64,000 bases of DNA from Reticulitermes speratus. Taxonomy: Eukaryota; Arthropoda; Insecta; Blattodea; Rhinotermitidae. Location: the NCBI GenBank assembly GCA_021186555.1, contig JAJKFL010000004.1, forward strand, positions 17,264,406 through 17,328,405, given 5' to 3'. Position numbers and translations under genes: made by a program. How positions within the stretch are numbered: position 1 is the first letter of the stretch; each line of letters starts with the position of its first letter. Under the pieces are notes generated by a model. It ran no database searches and was not told where the DNA came from. It worked only from the letters and a program-made list of their open reading frames with translations. Of the stretch, positions 12,060 to 23,149 are shown piece by piece.

Positions 12060-12312
12060 AAAAGTGCGCGAGATACTATCAAAAGTGTACACAGGTCTTC
12101 ATGTAAAGTGCCCGTTATTATTCTCAGATTTTAATGAAACTTGAATTTTCTCGACATATTTTCGAAAAATATTCAAGTATTAAATTTCATGAAAATCCGT
12201 ACAGTGGGAGCCGAGTTGTTCCATGCGGGCGTGCGGACGGGCGGGCGGACGGACAGACAGACAGACATGGCGAAGCTGATAGTCGGTTTTCGCAATTTTG
12301 CGAATGCCCTTA
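12060..12312 (+). repeat. Interspersed repeat family G, longer copy
   Basis: Contains 'tcatgtaaagtgcccgttat', 'ttaaatttcatgaaaatcc' and a 3' (CGGACGGGCGG)/(ACAG)n stretch around 12228-12268. The ATGAAAATC-to-CGGACGGACAGAC arrangement is common near the 3' ends of insect interspersed repeats. The class cannot be fixed without a library search. It directly follows a SINE C copy. Confidence 0.55.
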
Positions 12313-12319
12313 ACAAAGG

Positions 12320-14350
12320 GTAGTAAATATGTGAATTTGTGCTTACGTAAAATAAGCCTTGTGTTTCAGAACAACAAATGCTTTGAATTGGAACAGCGTA
12401 CTTCAGATTGAACTTCTAGAATGTAAACTGAAGGATAAGTAAAAAGGAAATACCGCAGAAGTTTGGAGAATTGGACAAACCTGGCATACAAAGGCTTTCT
12501 TAAAGTAGGAGGTGTAAAATAATTACCATTTTGGACAAAGTAAAATATTAGATATCATTCTGCATTTTGTCCAAAATTTGTGTTCCTTTTACGAATCCTC
12601 ATTTTGTACCACCTGTGACAGTTATCAGAAATCGCGGCAATGGCTTGTCAGTTCTTCGTTTTGTAGCACAAAACATAAATTAGTATAAAGATTCACGTCT
12701 TCTGGGTGTAATGCCGTGTAGACTGCTAAACATCTACAGACGTTATGAGGATCGTAATGCTTCCAATTTCAGGGTCATGCAGCTTGCTCTGATCCTTCAG
12801 AACTTTAGAGACTGTTTACCAGTCGATAATGTTTAACATCCCAAAACACTTTTTGAGTTCTCAGTACACCGATCTCAGAACTTTAAATCTTGAAATAATC
12901 TCCGTAAGAAGTCACCACGAAGACATTTACTCTCTTTACACTCAAAATGCCACGATTCATTACACCGTTTTGCCTGAGTGTCGCAGGAAACACTCACTAA
13001 ACTTGGAGTAAATTTAATGCGAAAGAGAATTACAATCTCACTTTCATGGCGGCTGAACACGCTCCGTCCCACCGGATGCATCAAGAGTGCGGAAGGCAGG
13101 AAACTTGCAAGGGAAACAGAACAATCATTTCCGCTTTTTATTCTGGCTTCTACCGGCAACTTACGACACTGGCATTTTGCCCGACAAAAGTAAAATGTTA
13201 AACAAAGGAAAAATTCGCTTGAGAAAATATTTAAAACCACAAGAAGTGGAGTAATGTGGTTCATCATTTCAAGTCCTGATTCCACTAATTTGTAATAAAC
13301 TAGTAGCCTTCAAAGAGATCCGACTTTATCACGCCTCAAAGGCACGTCTTGCACCCAGTGAAATACTCTTATATAGTTATATAATGCATAGACTTGCTGG
13401 GAAAGCACCATGCATTGCATTTCAAAGCTTCAGGAAGCTACAGAGAAAGAGATTAATATAAAATTACACATGTACATAAGTCTACTCTGCCACGTGAAGA
13501 ACAACGAACGATGTAAGTCGTCGGCATGGAATTCAGTGTTGGTTCATGCCTCCCTCTCTGTTTTGTATTCCAAATGATACCTGTCAATCTGTCTTCTTCA
13601 GCATAACAGGTAGACTACATTAAGATCTGTCGGGTAAGCATACGAAAACAAGTGTCTTTAATCTCGGTTTAACAGGTTACCTAAATGATATTTGTGTTAC
13701 CTCTGTTGGTTACTGTATGAGTATATATTAAAGAGAGACAGGCCACGGAAAGAAGGAAACGTTTCGTATATTTGTGACATTAAAGACTACCATGGGAACT
13801 CACAACACGTAAAAAATGTGAACAAATAGAATACTAAAACAGGTTCTTCATGTAAATCACTGTGACAAGAAGATTCTAGACGCATAAAGAAATTACAAAG
13901 AGACACACTAAAACTAGAGGTTCAGAAACAAGAAATGCAAGATTATCAAAGGTAGACTAGCAACTTTATATAATGTGAACAAAGAGACTACTGCAGCAGA
14001 CACAGAATTGGGACGAACAGAGTTTGGACATGCAAAGAGATTATGAAGAGAAAGACAAAACTATAGGGGTTTAAGAACGAGCACTGGAACATAAGCCTGT
14101 TTATGACGGCCTACATTTAGCTGTAAACCCTGTTCCGAATTCTCTCCACAGCACACAACGGATATTCTGCTGGAGTGTTTATCCTCAGTCCTCTACAGTA
14201 CGAGTCTAAACATAAACAGTTGTTCTGAAGATAAGCGAAAATATGAACCTCTCCCACTTTGGGAAGAGCAGACAATGAGGTTGTTTGTTGGTTTGTTAGT
14301 TAATAAGTTAGGCTAAAGTAATGCGCAAGTCCTTCACACATGTTACTGGG
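12320..14350. other. No recognisable gene
   Basis: No supportable coding sequence. The 136-residue minus frame at 12875-13285 has no recognisable domain. No clear repeat boundary was seen. Confidence 0.5.
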
Positions 14351-14354
14351 AGGG

Positions 14355-14520
14355 TCATAATAAACTCGATCTCAGAGAAAACGAAAGGCGCGCGCCCGGA
14401 CTTATGAGGCTCAGGCTCAGGCTCAGGATCAGTGGCGAGCTGTTGTCAACAAAGTAACGTATCATCAGCTTACACAAAATGCAGTGAATTTCTTTATTAA
14501 CTGAGTGACGCGCACCTTGT
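14355..14520 (+). mobile_element. LINE family F, 3' end fragment
   Basis: Around 14410-14450 a (GGCTCA)n expansion runs into 'gctcaggatcagtggcgagc', matching the 'AQDQWRA' part of the LINE F C-terminus. An untranslated tail similar to the other F copies follows ('gtgaatttctttatt..ctg'). The hexamer expansion is local slippage inside the fragment. Confidence 0.5.
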
Positions 14521-14529
14521 CACCAAGGG

Positions 14530-15815
14530 TACTGCTTCAGTGAGTTATACATTTAAGTGCTCCTTTCAAACAATTTCCTTACGTACCGAAGATGCTCCTT
14601 GTGATGACGCCAACATTTAAAACAGACCCTTATTCTGTCATGCATACTGCAGCCGAATATTATGTTGCATATTTGTTTGTAAGGCAAAACGATTGACAGC
14701 CCTCAGTTACGGCCGGTTCGAAGCCATCCGTATACAACAGAATGACGACTAAGCGATGTGAACACATTTCGAGTCCTTGTCGTCATAAAAATCACAGTAC
14801 AGGTCCATTCACGAAAACGTCGCTGAGGGATGGAAGGTCGTTGCTCCAAAAAATCTCTAAGTTTCGAATAATCTGTGAGCGACCGACAAAGGAATCAAGA
14901 GTCTAGTTGACTAATTCCTCAAAGATATGGGCACAAAATTAAGTACTCATAATTTACCATAGGGTGTAAGGGCAATCGCCTGACACCAGTAAACCTTGAA
15001 CCCAAGGTGGCAATGAAGTTTCTATAATGACCAATTAGAATTCGGCGCTCTCATTCAAGTAAATTCTTTAACCATGATGGGACGTTCTGACATATGAAGG
15101 AGGCAGTCCGAGTTTGTAACATTAAGATGTATACGATAGTGAGTTGTTCTCGCGAGCATCGGGATACAGGTCTTGATTATCAGACAGTAAGGACGAGTGT
15201 TACTGAGGTGTGCTACTGATCGTACCAACAGGCAAACAATTGTACTTTATTTTTATAAACATCACGTTCAGTGCCTCAAGTTATGTGCGATATCTAATGG
15301 TGTCTAGTAAGTCCCAGATCATTCTGCAGTTATGAATGCAGTAACAATATCAATATCTGTCTTCGCTGTCCGCCATCATAACTACGAGCCTATTCGTTGA
15401 CCATGTTTTGGTTTCTCTGTGCAACTGTCACACTTGCTGCACGCTCTTCACATAGACGTACAACGTGTACTAAGCACAAGCACAGTGTCGTTTATTATCC
15501 TGTTACTGAGAACATGAGTGCGTACCATAAACTTTAAGTCCAGGTCTAATACCTTACTTGCTCAAACACAATGAAAATTTACATTTATCCACACACTGTA
15601 TGTCTCACTATGTTTTCCAGTTACTTCGAAAAACAGCGCTTGCCGTTTCGTGACAGTATGTAACAAACTGCAAGTGGCATAGCACAATAACTTGCAAACA
15701 TTACATGAATCGGAGTCATAGAAAGTTGGAATCTGACATCTACCAAACCATACGGCATCACATCCCAGAGACTGTAATCTTGATATATCCGCCAGAACAT
15801 TAAGTGTCACACTAA
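14530..15815. other. No recognisable feature
   Basis: No coding, RNA or transposon similarity recognised. Confidence 0.5.
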
Positions 15816-15821
15816 TTTGTT

Positions 15822-16085
15822 ATCGACTTCCTACGGGCTGGACGGTCCGGGGATCGAATCCCGGTGAGGACGAGGTTTTATTCATGCGTCCAGTCCGCCC
15901 CTGGGGCCAACCCAGCCTCGTATACAATGGGTACCGGGTCATTCCGCGTGGTAAAGCGGCCGGGAGAGTGGCGTCAACCACCCACCTCCACCTAGCGCCG
16001 AGGTTAAAGGATAGAGCTATACCTCTACTCCCCATCTGTGCCTTCATGGCAGGTTATAGGGTGAAATTTGCCTTTACTATATTGT
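15822..16085 (+). mobile_element. SINE family A, best copy
   Basis: tRNA-like head with box B-like GGATCGAATCCC at 15851-15862 and 'gaggttttattcatgcgtcc' after it. The body has 'ggtaaagcggccgggagag', 'accacccacctccacctag', 'cgccgaggttaaaggat' and a 3' end 'ttcatggcaggttatagggt' with a short (TTTACC)-like tail. Partial relatives lie at 100-285, 18850-19085, 23625-23795 and 34020-34140 on the plus strand and at 3200-3345 and 29285-29512 on the minus strand. It ends about 50 bp before the left end of the mariner element. Confidence 0.85.
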
Positions 16086-16137
16086 TATACTTTGTACATC
16101 TTATACTAAATAAAATTGAATTTTTTATTAATATACA

Positions 16138-16158
16138 GGATGTCTACAATGAAACGCC
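16138..16158. repeat. Left terminal inverted repeat of mariner A
   Basis: GTCTACAATGAAACGCC is the core, shared in inverted orientation with 17436-17456. These repeats would be the transposase binding and cleavage ends. Confidence 0.9.
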
Positions 16159-16240
16159 GGAATTTAACGTATTCTCAGGAAGTAAGGAATAGAGATATGG
16201 CCTACTTATTGACAAATATCAGTCACACAACACACCAAGT

Positions 16241-17287
16241 TTAATTAAAAAAATCAATACACTTGTACGTGAGCGCCGTTGATGACACGAAGGATATAAG
16301 TCTGTAATCAAGTTCCGCCCAGGTCCGCTGCAACATGTCCGGAGTGACGGTACCGACAGCTTCCACAATCCGGGCCCGGAGGTCTCGAAGGTTTCGCACT
16401 TTAGTGGCATAAATTCTGTCCTTCACGTAGCCCCACAAAAAGAAATCCAATGGCGTGATGTCAGGGGAACGTGGAGGCCAATCCTTTGGTCCATCTCGTC
16501 CTATCCAACGGCCTGGAAATGTTGCATTCAGAGCTCGCCGCACGTCTAGCAACCAGTGGGGTGGAGCACCGTCTTGTTGAAAAAACACATTTGGCTGCAG
16601 GTGTTCCAGCTGAGGAAAGGCGTAGAGCTGCAGCATGTCCAGGTATGAGCTGCCTGTGACAATCTTCTCCGCAAAGAAAAACGGTCCGATGATCATGTTG
16701 CACATGACGCCACACCAAACGTTCACTTTCGGGCTGTCTCGCACATGTTCCATGACACTGTGCGGTTGCTGTGATCCCCATATCCGAACGTTATGCCTGT
16801 TTACAGCACCAGAGACATGAAAAGTGGCCTCGTCTGAAAACATGATGTTTGTCAGAAAGTTGGGGTCTCTGTCGATTCGGTCAAACATGTCACAGGCAAA
16901 ACTGTGTCGCCGTGGCTTGTCCTCTGGTTTCAGCTCCTGCAGAATCTGCACCTTGTACGCATAGAGACGCAACCGCTTTCGGAGAACCTTATGAACAGTT
17001 GCTCGTGGCATCTGCAGTTCCCGTGAAGCCCGACGAATTGACTTCCTTGGACTTCGGATGAACGCTTTACGGACGTTCTCTACCTTCTCATCGGAGACAC
17101 GTTGGCGGCCTCCTCCGTGCCCTTTCAAGACGCCCCCAGTCTCCAGAAACTTGTTGTGCCATGCTTTAATCCTCTTGGCGTCTGGTGCTGCTTTCTGATA
17201 AACACGACGAACTCCCTTTGCACCTTCACAATGGACTTAAACTCAGAAAACCACAAAAAATCGCGCCTTCTCCTGAGCTGACGCCAT
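16241..17287 (-). pseudogene. DDE/D transposase of mariner A, two frameshifts
   Basis: Transposase that would cut and paste its own element. The reading starts at ATG 17287-17285 (MASAQEKAR...), changes frame in a T run near 17255, carries 'FSEFKSIVKVQREF', changes frame again near 17209 (one base missing between 'QREF' and 'RRVYQ') and then runs open to the stop at 16241. The N-terminal part is a paired helix-turn-helix region with 'SPRKSIRRASRELQ'. The catalytic part shows 'MFSDEATFHVSG' (first Asp), 'FFQQDGAPPHW' (second Asp) and 'WPPRSPDITPLDFFLWG' (third Asp). I count 36 residues between the second and third Asp. With both shifts repaired the protein would be about 350 residues, normal for the family. 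Damage is slight and the catalytic residues are intact, so the copy is relatively young but inactive as it stands. Confidence 0.93.
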
Positions 17288-17435
17288 TTTTGGTTGAAAT
17301 GACAACAGCGCCCCAACGGTGGCCCGTGAGGTAGCATAAAAATTTAGGCGGGAATTTTAACTCCTGTAGTACGCAGGAGACCCTTAAGACCTGAAAAAAA
17401 CCATTTGCCTATTTTTAAAAACTCTCCAAAATCAG

Positions 17436-17456
17436 GGCGTTTCATTGTAGACACCC
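17436..17456. repeat. Right terminal inverted repeat of mariner A
   Basis: GGCGTTTCATTGTAGAC is the core, the inverted partner of the left end. It differs from the left repeat by one base near the tip. Confidence 0.9.
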
Positions 17457-17459
17457 AAT

Positions 17460-18840
17460 CTCATAATGTTAACCTAGAGGCAAAAGTGTCACATTATTTA
17501 CTTGTCTAATTCTAGTTCAATGCAGTTGGAACAAATTTTAAGTTCTGGCAAACTTACATGCAATTTAAAATAGTCCTAGCTTATCTTGACTGCCAACAAG
17601 CAACACGGTTCGAGTAGTTTTAAATATTTGTAGTAATGAAGTAACAAATGAAGCTTGCAAATAGTGCACCAAATGCTGACTGTAAATATACTTGAAACTT
17701 ACGCAAATATTTTTTAAATAACTGAGAAGGTAACTGCAAGTATGTGAAGCGTGAAATTATGGTGAGGTAATCTCAGGTGAGGGAGTATTGAATAGTGCTC
17801 AATATGTGAAATGGCTGTTTAACTCCATTTGTATGAAGCCAAAATTATTTTGTAGGTGAACGAACGTTGTAATGAAAACACAAAAGAGCCGAGAAGTCAA
17901 TTTTCCAGTTATGAGAACAGACAGTGAATATCCGTGTTCTGATTAAATACGATTTACTTAATAAACAACTGAATATATCCAATTTCATTTAGCATGACTC
18001 TTCACTAGTATAGTGACGGTATCACACAAGGACGCCGTGGCGAACTAAACGTACCAAAGCATGTATACCAGGTGTATATGCGTTCATTATGGACTTAGCA
18101 ACCACTCATACTCCTTGAGACTGAAGGTTTCATGTGTCGAGGCTGAATAAAACAAGAATATTACACTAAAAGAGCAAGAAGAAACACCAGAGGCAGAAAG
18201 AAAGGACAGTGAAAGTAAAGCCTGGGAGGTTAAAAGACTACAGGGAGAAATCGAGCTATTGTGCGGAGGTCTGAACACTGTTTCAATCGCATCACCGCAA
18301 GTAAGCAACAAAGGTAACTATGTTTATAGAAAGGATCAGTAAACGTCATATTAACATCAGTGGACTGCCTCGGAGGGTCGGAGGAATACATGATGCTTGA
18401 TATTATTGTGTGAACAAAGTACTGACAAATTTTGAACACAATAATGCAAGAAAAAGTAACTAAAAATAAACATAACGAGACTTCCACAACTTGTACTGTT
18501 CACCTCATATTATTATTGTAATTAATTCAATCATAGATGTTTGACGGGACAGGCAGCTACGAGTAGAACTGAGAAGAAATAAGCATAAAATACTGATTAC
18601 AAACTTGCACTACTTAAGGGTAGATAAGATTGTAACAATAAACAAACACTAAAGAAATGGAGTGGAAATTTGAAGCGATTTTACCCACCAGGAGAGCGCT
18701 ACTCTCTAGTGAACACAGAGATTAAGGTTTGCGGCCCCTGAGAAGAAACAACGCCTCAAATGTTTAAAAACAACTTTACAGTGATGTTTGGATATATATA
18801 GGTCAAGCGGGACAGCGAATAGGCCGCAGGCTAAAAGTCC
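17460..18840. other. No recognisable feature
   Basis: AT-rich sequence without coding or repeat similarity I recognise. Confidence 0.5.
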
Positions 18841-18849
18841 ATGCATAGT

Positions 18850-19085
18850 GGTTCGACTTCCGACAGGGGCAAAGAATTGCCCTTCCTTCCAAAGCGTCCA
18901 GACGTGTTCTGGGACCCACAAAGCCTCCTATTTAATGGTTACCGTAAGTTCCTACCTCGGAGATACAGCAGCCAGGGCGAGGGCCTAGCCATTCACCTCC
19001 GTCTGGCGCCGAGCTTAAGAAGAACTAGGGCTACACCTCCAGTCCTCCATATGCTTTCATGGCGTCACAGGGAAAAGCTTCCCTC
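18850..19085 (+). mobile_element. SINE family A, diverged copy
   Basis: Shares with 15822-16085 'gtccagacgtgttctggg', 'gggcgagggcctagccattc', 'cacctccgtctggcgccgag', 'cttaag', 'ctacacctcca' and 'gctttcatggc'. The 148-residue open frame over it is the SINE read through. Confidence 0.75.
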
Positions 19086-19344
19086 TACAATAATGTTTAC
19101 TGACAATTACATATATCCTCGAAACAATTTCAATGATGTAGGGGTAATTCGTTCAAGCTGTATCCGGTTCAAATCCTGTAAAAGAGCCTTCGCAGTTTTA
19201 CTCAGCCCTTACACCCAAACACCAGGATGTTGTGTTGAATTACACCACCTTCATCGCCTACCAATGCGATATTTTAAGTTATCATGATGGTGCTGATAAA
19301 GATGCACTCATTGTGTGACGCCGCTCAGGTCAATATTTAATTAC

Positions 19345-19380
19345 TGACGTTTCGGAGGAGCTAACTGCGGGGTTCTTTTA
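19345..19380 (-). ncRNA. Hammerhead-like 3' half, weak
   Basis: The minus strand ends in 'ctccgaaacgtcag', the GAAACGTC half of the hammerhead-like motif common in this window. The CTGANGA half is not clear. It is reported only as a probable decayed relative. Confidence 0.25.
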
Positions 19381-19589
19381 TTTATAATACACAAACCAAC
19401 ACAAATAAGATTAATTTCATACATACCTGAAATCAGTAAATTTATAATAATCATTATTGTAACATGAGTAATTACTGAACCATTCGAAGACCTTAATCCA
19501 ACATCTTTAAGTAAGATTTGGCTTGGACTCTGAAAATGGAGGCAGCAAAATCTTCTGAAACGTTGGTGACTATAAACCAATGTACATAG

Positions 19590-20655
19590 TGTCTTATCTC
19601 AGAAGACTTAAATTCAGATTCTTAGATACACATCAGTAATGCTCCATCTTATTACGCCTTTAAAAAACATAACTTCTAAGTTGAAATAGCACTGTTAAAC
19701 GACCTAAAGAAACCGGTACCTTTAACCTATAGTCTGTTTGGAAAGGCTGATTTGGACACGAAAACAATATGAGGTAATATAGCAAACCTGTCAACAGGGT
19801 ACCCTTCATCAGCAGATCAGCTTCACCCCACAGTCATAACTTATGGAAGTGAAACACAGCTCTTCTTCTGCTTCTTGATTACTCGATAGGCATAGGAACA
19901 CTGTCAAATAAAACAAGTTTAGAACAAGGTAATTTATTTCCAATTAAGTGTCCAAGCCTGCTGTTTCGACTGTTCCGTATCTTTAATCTGTCGACAATGA
20001 TTAATTATACAGTGCACTGTGTAATTTCCTCTCCATCTTCCGTAATAGCCTCTGTTCATTCCTACTCCAATTTCGCAGTCTACAACCAAACTCAATATCG
20101 CTTAGAAAGAGACTAGAATATTTTCTTCCCTTTCCCCCTTTATTTCGTTTATGAAACTTGAAAGTACTGCCAATTTTGTTAGACTGTGTTTCGTAACTGA
20201 CAGACGCTACAGTGGCAAAAAAAATGGTAAATGTAATTTCGGAACTACCTGAAGGCTAACCCTTGTTACTGTCGTTATGCATGGTCATTTTGTAGGCCTA
20301 TGTTAACTGTCACAGATTTAGTAATAGTAGCGAACAGGAACAGATTATTACAGAAGTAAAAATACAATGGAATATAAGCTGCAGTTTGTACTGCAAACGT
20401 CCATATTTGCCGAAAAATAGCACGTCTGTGGAGGAGCACTGCCATTTGAAGGCTGTTATTCTATGGAGTTCCGTATCCTAGTGTAAACTAAGTCGTACAT
20501 TTGGAAACGTGCAAATTCGTAGCATGCACAACTCAAACTAAAACTGTCACTCCAAATTGCCCTCAAAAGAATAGTGGATCACATTACATTTCGTGGGCTC
20601 TGTAGTGTGAGAAACAGGAATGTTGACAATTGCAAAATTTTCGTAAATCTAATGC
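19590..20655. other. No recognisable feature
   Basis: No coding or repeat similarity recognised. Confidence 0.5.
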
Positions 20656-20660
20656 TGGCG

Positions 20661-20664
20661 ATTA

Positions 20665-20704
<40 letters not shown>
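20661..20704. repeat. (ATT)n microsatellite
   Basis: About 14 ATT trinucleotides. It encodes the Leu run of an artefactual open frame. Confidence 0.95.
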
Positions 20705-21365
20705 TGTCATCACCTTTATACAGGGTGTTTACAATTATTTAGGTGTTATTTGCCATGATAAACGTTGTGTACTTTTACATCAGTAATTCTGGAGTAAGTG
20801 CGCAGTGCCCAGTATGACTGTTTTCTGTTTTTCCTGGATGTGTGCTTTCCAGATATATTGTCAAGATATTTTCCGAATGATTTTGAGATGGCTTCAGTTG
20901 CCCTTATTATTACTGGTATCACTTTTGTTTTTCACGTTCCATATATGCTGTATTTCTGTTGTAAGGCAAAATGCTTTAGCTTCGTTCTTCATCACCTTTC
21001 TACCTCCTGAAATTTTAATGTCTGTTAGTAGACGTGTTCCTTCTCATTAACACGGATTGTGGTGCCCGGTTTATTGTTAGCGATGGTTCTGTCAGCTTTC
21101 ACTTGTTCATTTAATAATATGGTTACATTACTTCTTGACTTACTTTTAATAACATAGTTGCATACTCATAACAGTGTTTCTTGTCTCATTTTGCCCCCGT
21201 TTTCTTCCACATGTGAAAGTGTATTTGAGCACACATTCTAGCATTTCGCTTTACATATTGTTCTTTTGCCAGCACAGGCTGATATAACGTGTATTCTCAC
21301 ATTGTTGACAAAGTCTGCATTTGCGGTTGTAGTTTTCAATATTTTTGTTGAATAAGATTCGGTAT

Positions 21366-21511
21366 AAAAGTATTTTACTCTTATCAGTAGTACAGTCACA
21401 ACCAACACATACACATGCGACACGCTATCAGGCTACCGGTAGTCTGATCACGTGTCGCATGTGTATGAGTTGGTTGTGACTGTACTACATATAAGAGTAA
21501 AATATACTTTT
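21366..21511. mobile_element. 146-bp palindromic insertion inside the LINE
   Basis: Arms of about 70 bp are near-perfect inverted copies. The left arm begins AAAAGTATTTTACTCTTA and the right arm ends in the complement; the shared inner block reaches 'acatgcgacacg.gatcag'. The middle is a short 'ctaccggtag'-like tip. It separates the 'AAQDQAL' and 'KILKTT' segments of the surrounding LINE protein, so it arrived after the LINE. It is a foldback MITE without coding capacity. Confidence 0.85.
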
Positions 21512-22541
21512 GCATGTACATACCAACGGTGATGTCTAATATTAGAAAAATTATTCGGTTTGTAGCGCCTGATCTTGTGCTGCTATTATTGAACTTGCAG
21601 TTTTTGCTTTCAGACCAACCGTCCGTAGCCATAAGAAATTATCTTGTTCACATCAAGATGTCTGTGAATATTTCTAATACACTGGCCATGCTTTACTTCC
21701 TTTTCACATTTCTTCTTTAAGAACCCTCTTAATCTCGCTTTGTATGACGTCTTTTTTGTCACTGTTTTCATGTTTTGATTTAATACTTTTACGACCTTTG
21801 CTGCTATTTTAATTGTTGAATTCATATTTCGTTTATTGTTTTTTTTAGCTTCAAACAATATTTACAAATTGATCTTCTTTATAGTTTGTGTTCAAATGTT
21901 CTGTAATATTGATTACCTCTGCTTTGTCGCTTCAATTTATAGCAAGCCTCTTCCTCCTTCTTTCCTTTTCACATATGGCCCATGTGTGTCAGCTTTCGGG
22001 TAAATTGTTCATATATTTTTGGTACCTTTCTAGTGTTCCTGTCGATTTTTGTATTTCTTTTGATCTCCAATTAATGATACCAAATCTGCATCTTAATACT
22101 GGATAGATAATACTCCAATTGCTGCAATTATATTCTTGGCATTCAAGTCGATTTCCGTAACATTCTTAACCTCCCAGTGTATTTTTTTCAGTCTTTCTTT
22201 CATTTTTTATGTTGTATACCTGCACTCTCCTCAATCCCTAGGTACTTGTAGGCTTTTCCCTGTTCAAACTCTTGTATTTCTCTGTTGATGTCAAGTATTA
22301 AGATTTTCGAGTGAAATTATTTTATTTTCTTGATTACAGTCTTTGTGCATTGTCAAGTCAATATTTCATACGGATATTGTCACCGGAGCTTTCAACTGTT
22401 TCTGGCTCCTTTTTGGAGTTCTTCCTCCGTTTTTCCCATCAAATTCAAATCCTCCATATAAAGTGGGTAATACTTTTGTCTTGTTATTTTCTCTTCATAC
22501 CCTGTGTTTATTTGTTTAAACTGTTATGTGATGGGGATTAA

Positions 22542-22636
22542 ATGGTAAAGCAGTCCCATACGGGCCAAAAAGGCCCTTAGGGCTCCAGTAGGTCGAGGCT
22601 CCCAGGTTTTCAGAAATCGGCACATGAAGGTGCCCC
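22542..22636 (-). mobile_element. SINE family D 3' fragment, inserted in LINE
   Basis: Minus-strand 3' part of SINE D: 'gtcgaggctcccaggttttc' and 'cggcacatgaaggtg' on the plus strand match the copy at 37985-38268 (plus-strand 'gttgaggctcccagatttct'). It is flanked by an imperfect 12-bp direct repeat GATRGGGATTAA (22530-22541 and 22637-22648), a likely target-site duplication. It splits the LINE protein between 'CIGLIPIG' and 'NSLNKINTGY'. Confidence 0.75.
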
Positions 22637-22781
22637 GATAGGGATTAAGCCGATGCAAATTAACAGTGATATTAATGGGTAAACTTGAAATATGCCACAT
22701 TGTATTTATATATCATCTGTTTGTATTAGATTTTAGAGGTGCAAATTTGTTTTCCAAAAATTCATGGCTTCCTTTATTTCT

Positions 22782-23036
22782 CCATGGCGCAACAGCCTCT
22801 AGTGGGCCAGGGCCTCCTCATTAACGAGGCTTCACGATCACACTCAGACACACCACACTCGGTAGGACTCCTCTGGACGAGTGATCAGCCCAACGCAGAG
22901 ACCTTTCCCTGACAACACACAACACTCCCAAAAGACAGACATCCATACCCCCGGTGGTTTTCGAACCCACAATCCCAGCAAGCGAACGGCCGCAGACCCA
23001 CGCCTTAGACTGCGCGGCCACTGGGATCGACCATGG
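22782..23036 (-). mobile_element. SINE family B, full-length, inserted in LINE
   Basis: Reverse-complement copy of 4798-5058 along its whole length. The tRNA-like head is at the high-coordinate end: GATCCCAGTGGCCGCGCAG, complement of about 23013-23031, with the box B-like GGTTCGAAAACC-type block near 22960. It interrupts the LINE between the 'DYQKVFDNVPHSWI' and 'FWKTNLHL' segments, so it inserted after the LINE. Confidence 0.88.
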
Positions 23037-23149
23037 TTTTCTTAGTGAAGGATATTACTTTACGTTAGTATTTATCTCAAAATTTGATTATCCAGCTATG
23101 AGGCACATTGTCAAAAACTTTCTGATAATTTATCCCTGTCAAGCATAAG

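Larger units (their letters stand above)
16138..17456 (-). mobile_element. Tc1/mariner-type transposon A, near complete
   Basis: A 1.3-kb element bounded by inverted repeats of about 21 bp: left GGATGTCTACAATGAAAC... at 16138-16158, right end the complement at 17436-17456, with a single mismatch. The left flank reads TATACA before the repeat, consistent with TA targeting. The right flank does not show the mirror TGTA, so one end has probably mutated. Between the repeats lies a single transposase gene on the minus strand. Size, terminal repeats and the DDE/D protein fit the IS630-Tc1-mariner superfamily. Confidence 0.93.
20790..23145 (-). mobile_element. Degenerate non-LTR retrotransposon, R2-like reverse transcriptase
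   Basis: Piecewise minus-strand translation, from high to low coordinate, recovers a reverse transcriptase and its C-terminal region in the right order. 'DYQKVFDNVPHSWI' (finger/palm, about 23060-23130) is followed by 'NIQCGIFQ..PL.SLL' near 22690, then 'KINTGYEEKI' with 'LYMEDLNLMGK' (about 22440-22480), where the catalytic YxDD box has become MEDL. Next come 'AYKYLGIEES' (near 22240), 'FGIINWRSKEI' (near 22070), 'GLKAKTASSIIAAQDQAL' (near 21580) and 'KVIPVIIRATEAISKSFGKY' (near 20900). Many stops and shifts make it a fossil. Families with this protein layout are usually labelled R2-like; the clade is my assignment from memory of conserved strings. Three later insertions interrupt it. Confidence 0.85.

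Noticed and set aside
15851-15862. tRNA gene suggested by GGATCGAATCCC box B
   Set aside because: No cloverleaf with acceptor stem could be drawn, and the sequence continues into a SINE body shared by several copies.
20718-20735. TACAGGGTGTTTACAATT as a mariner terminal repeat
   Set aside because: No inverted partner was found within a plausible distance, and it lies beside the ATT microsatellite.
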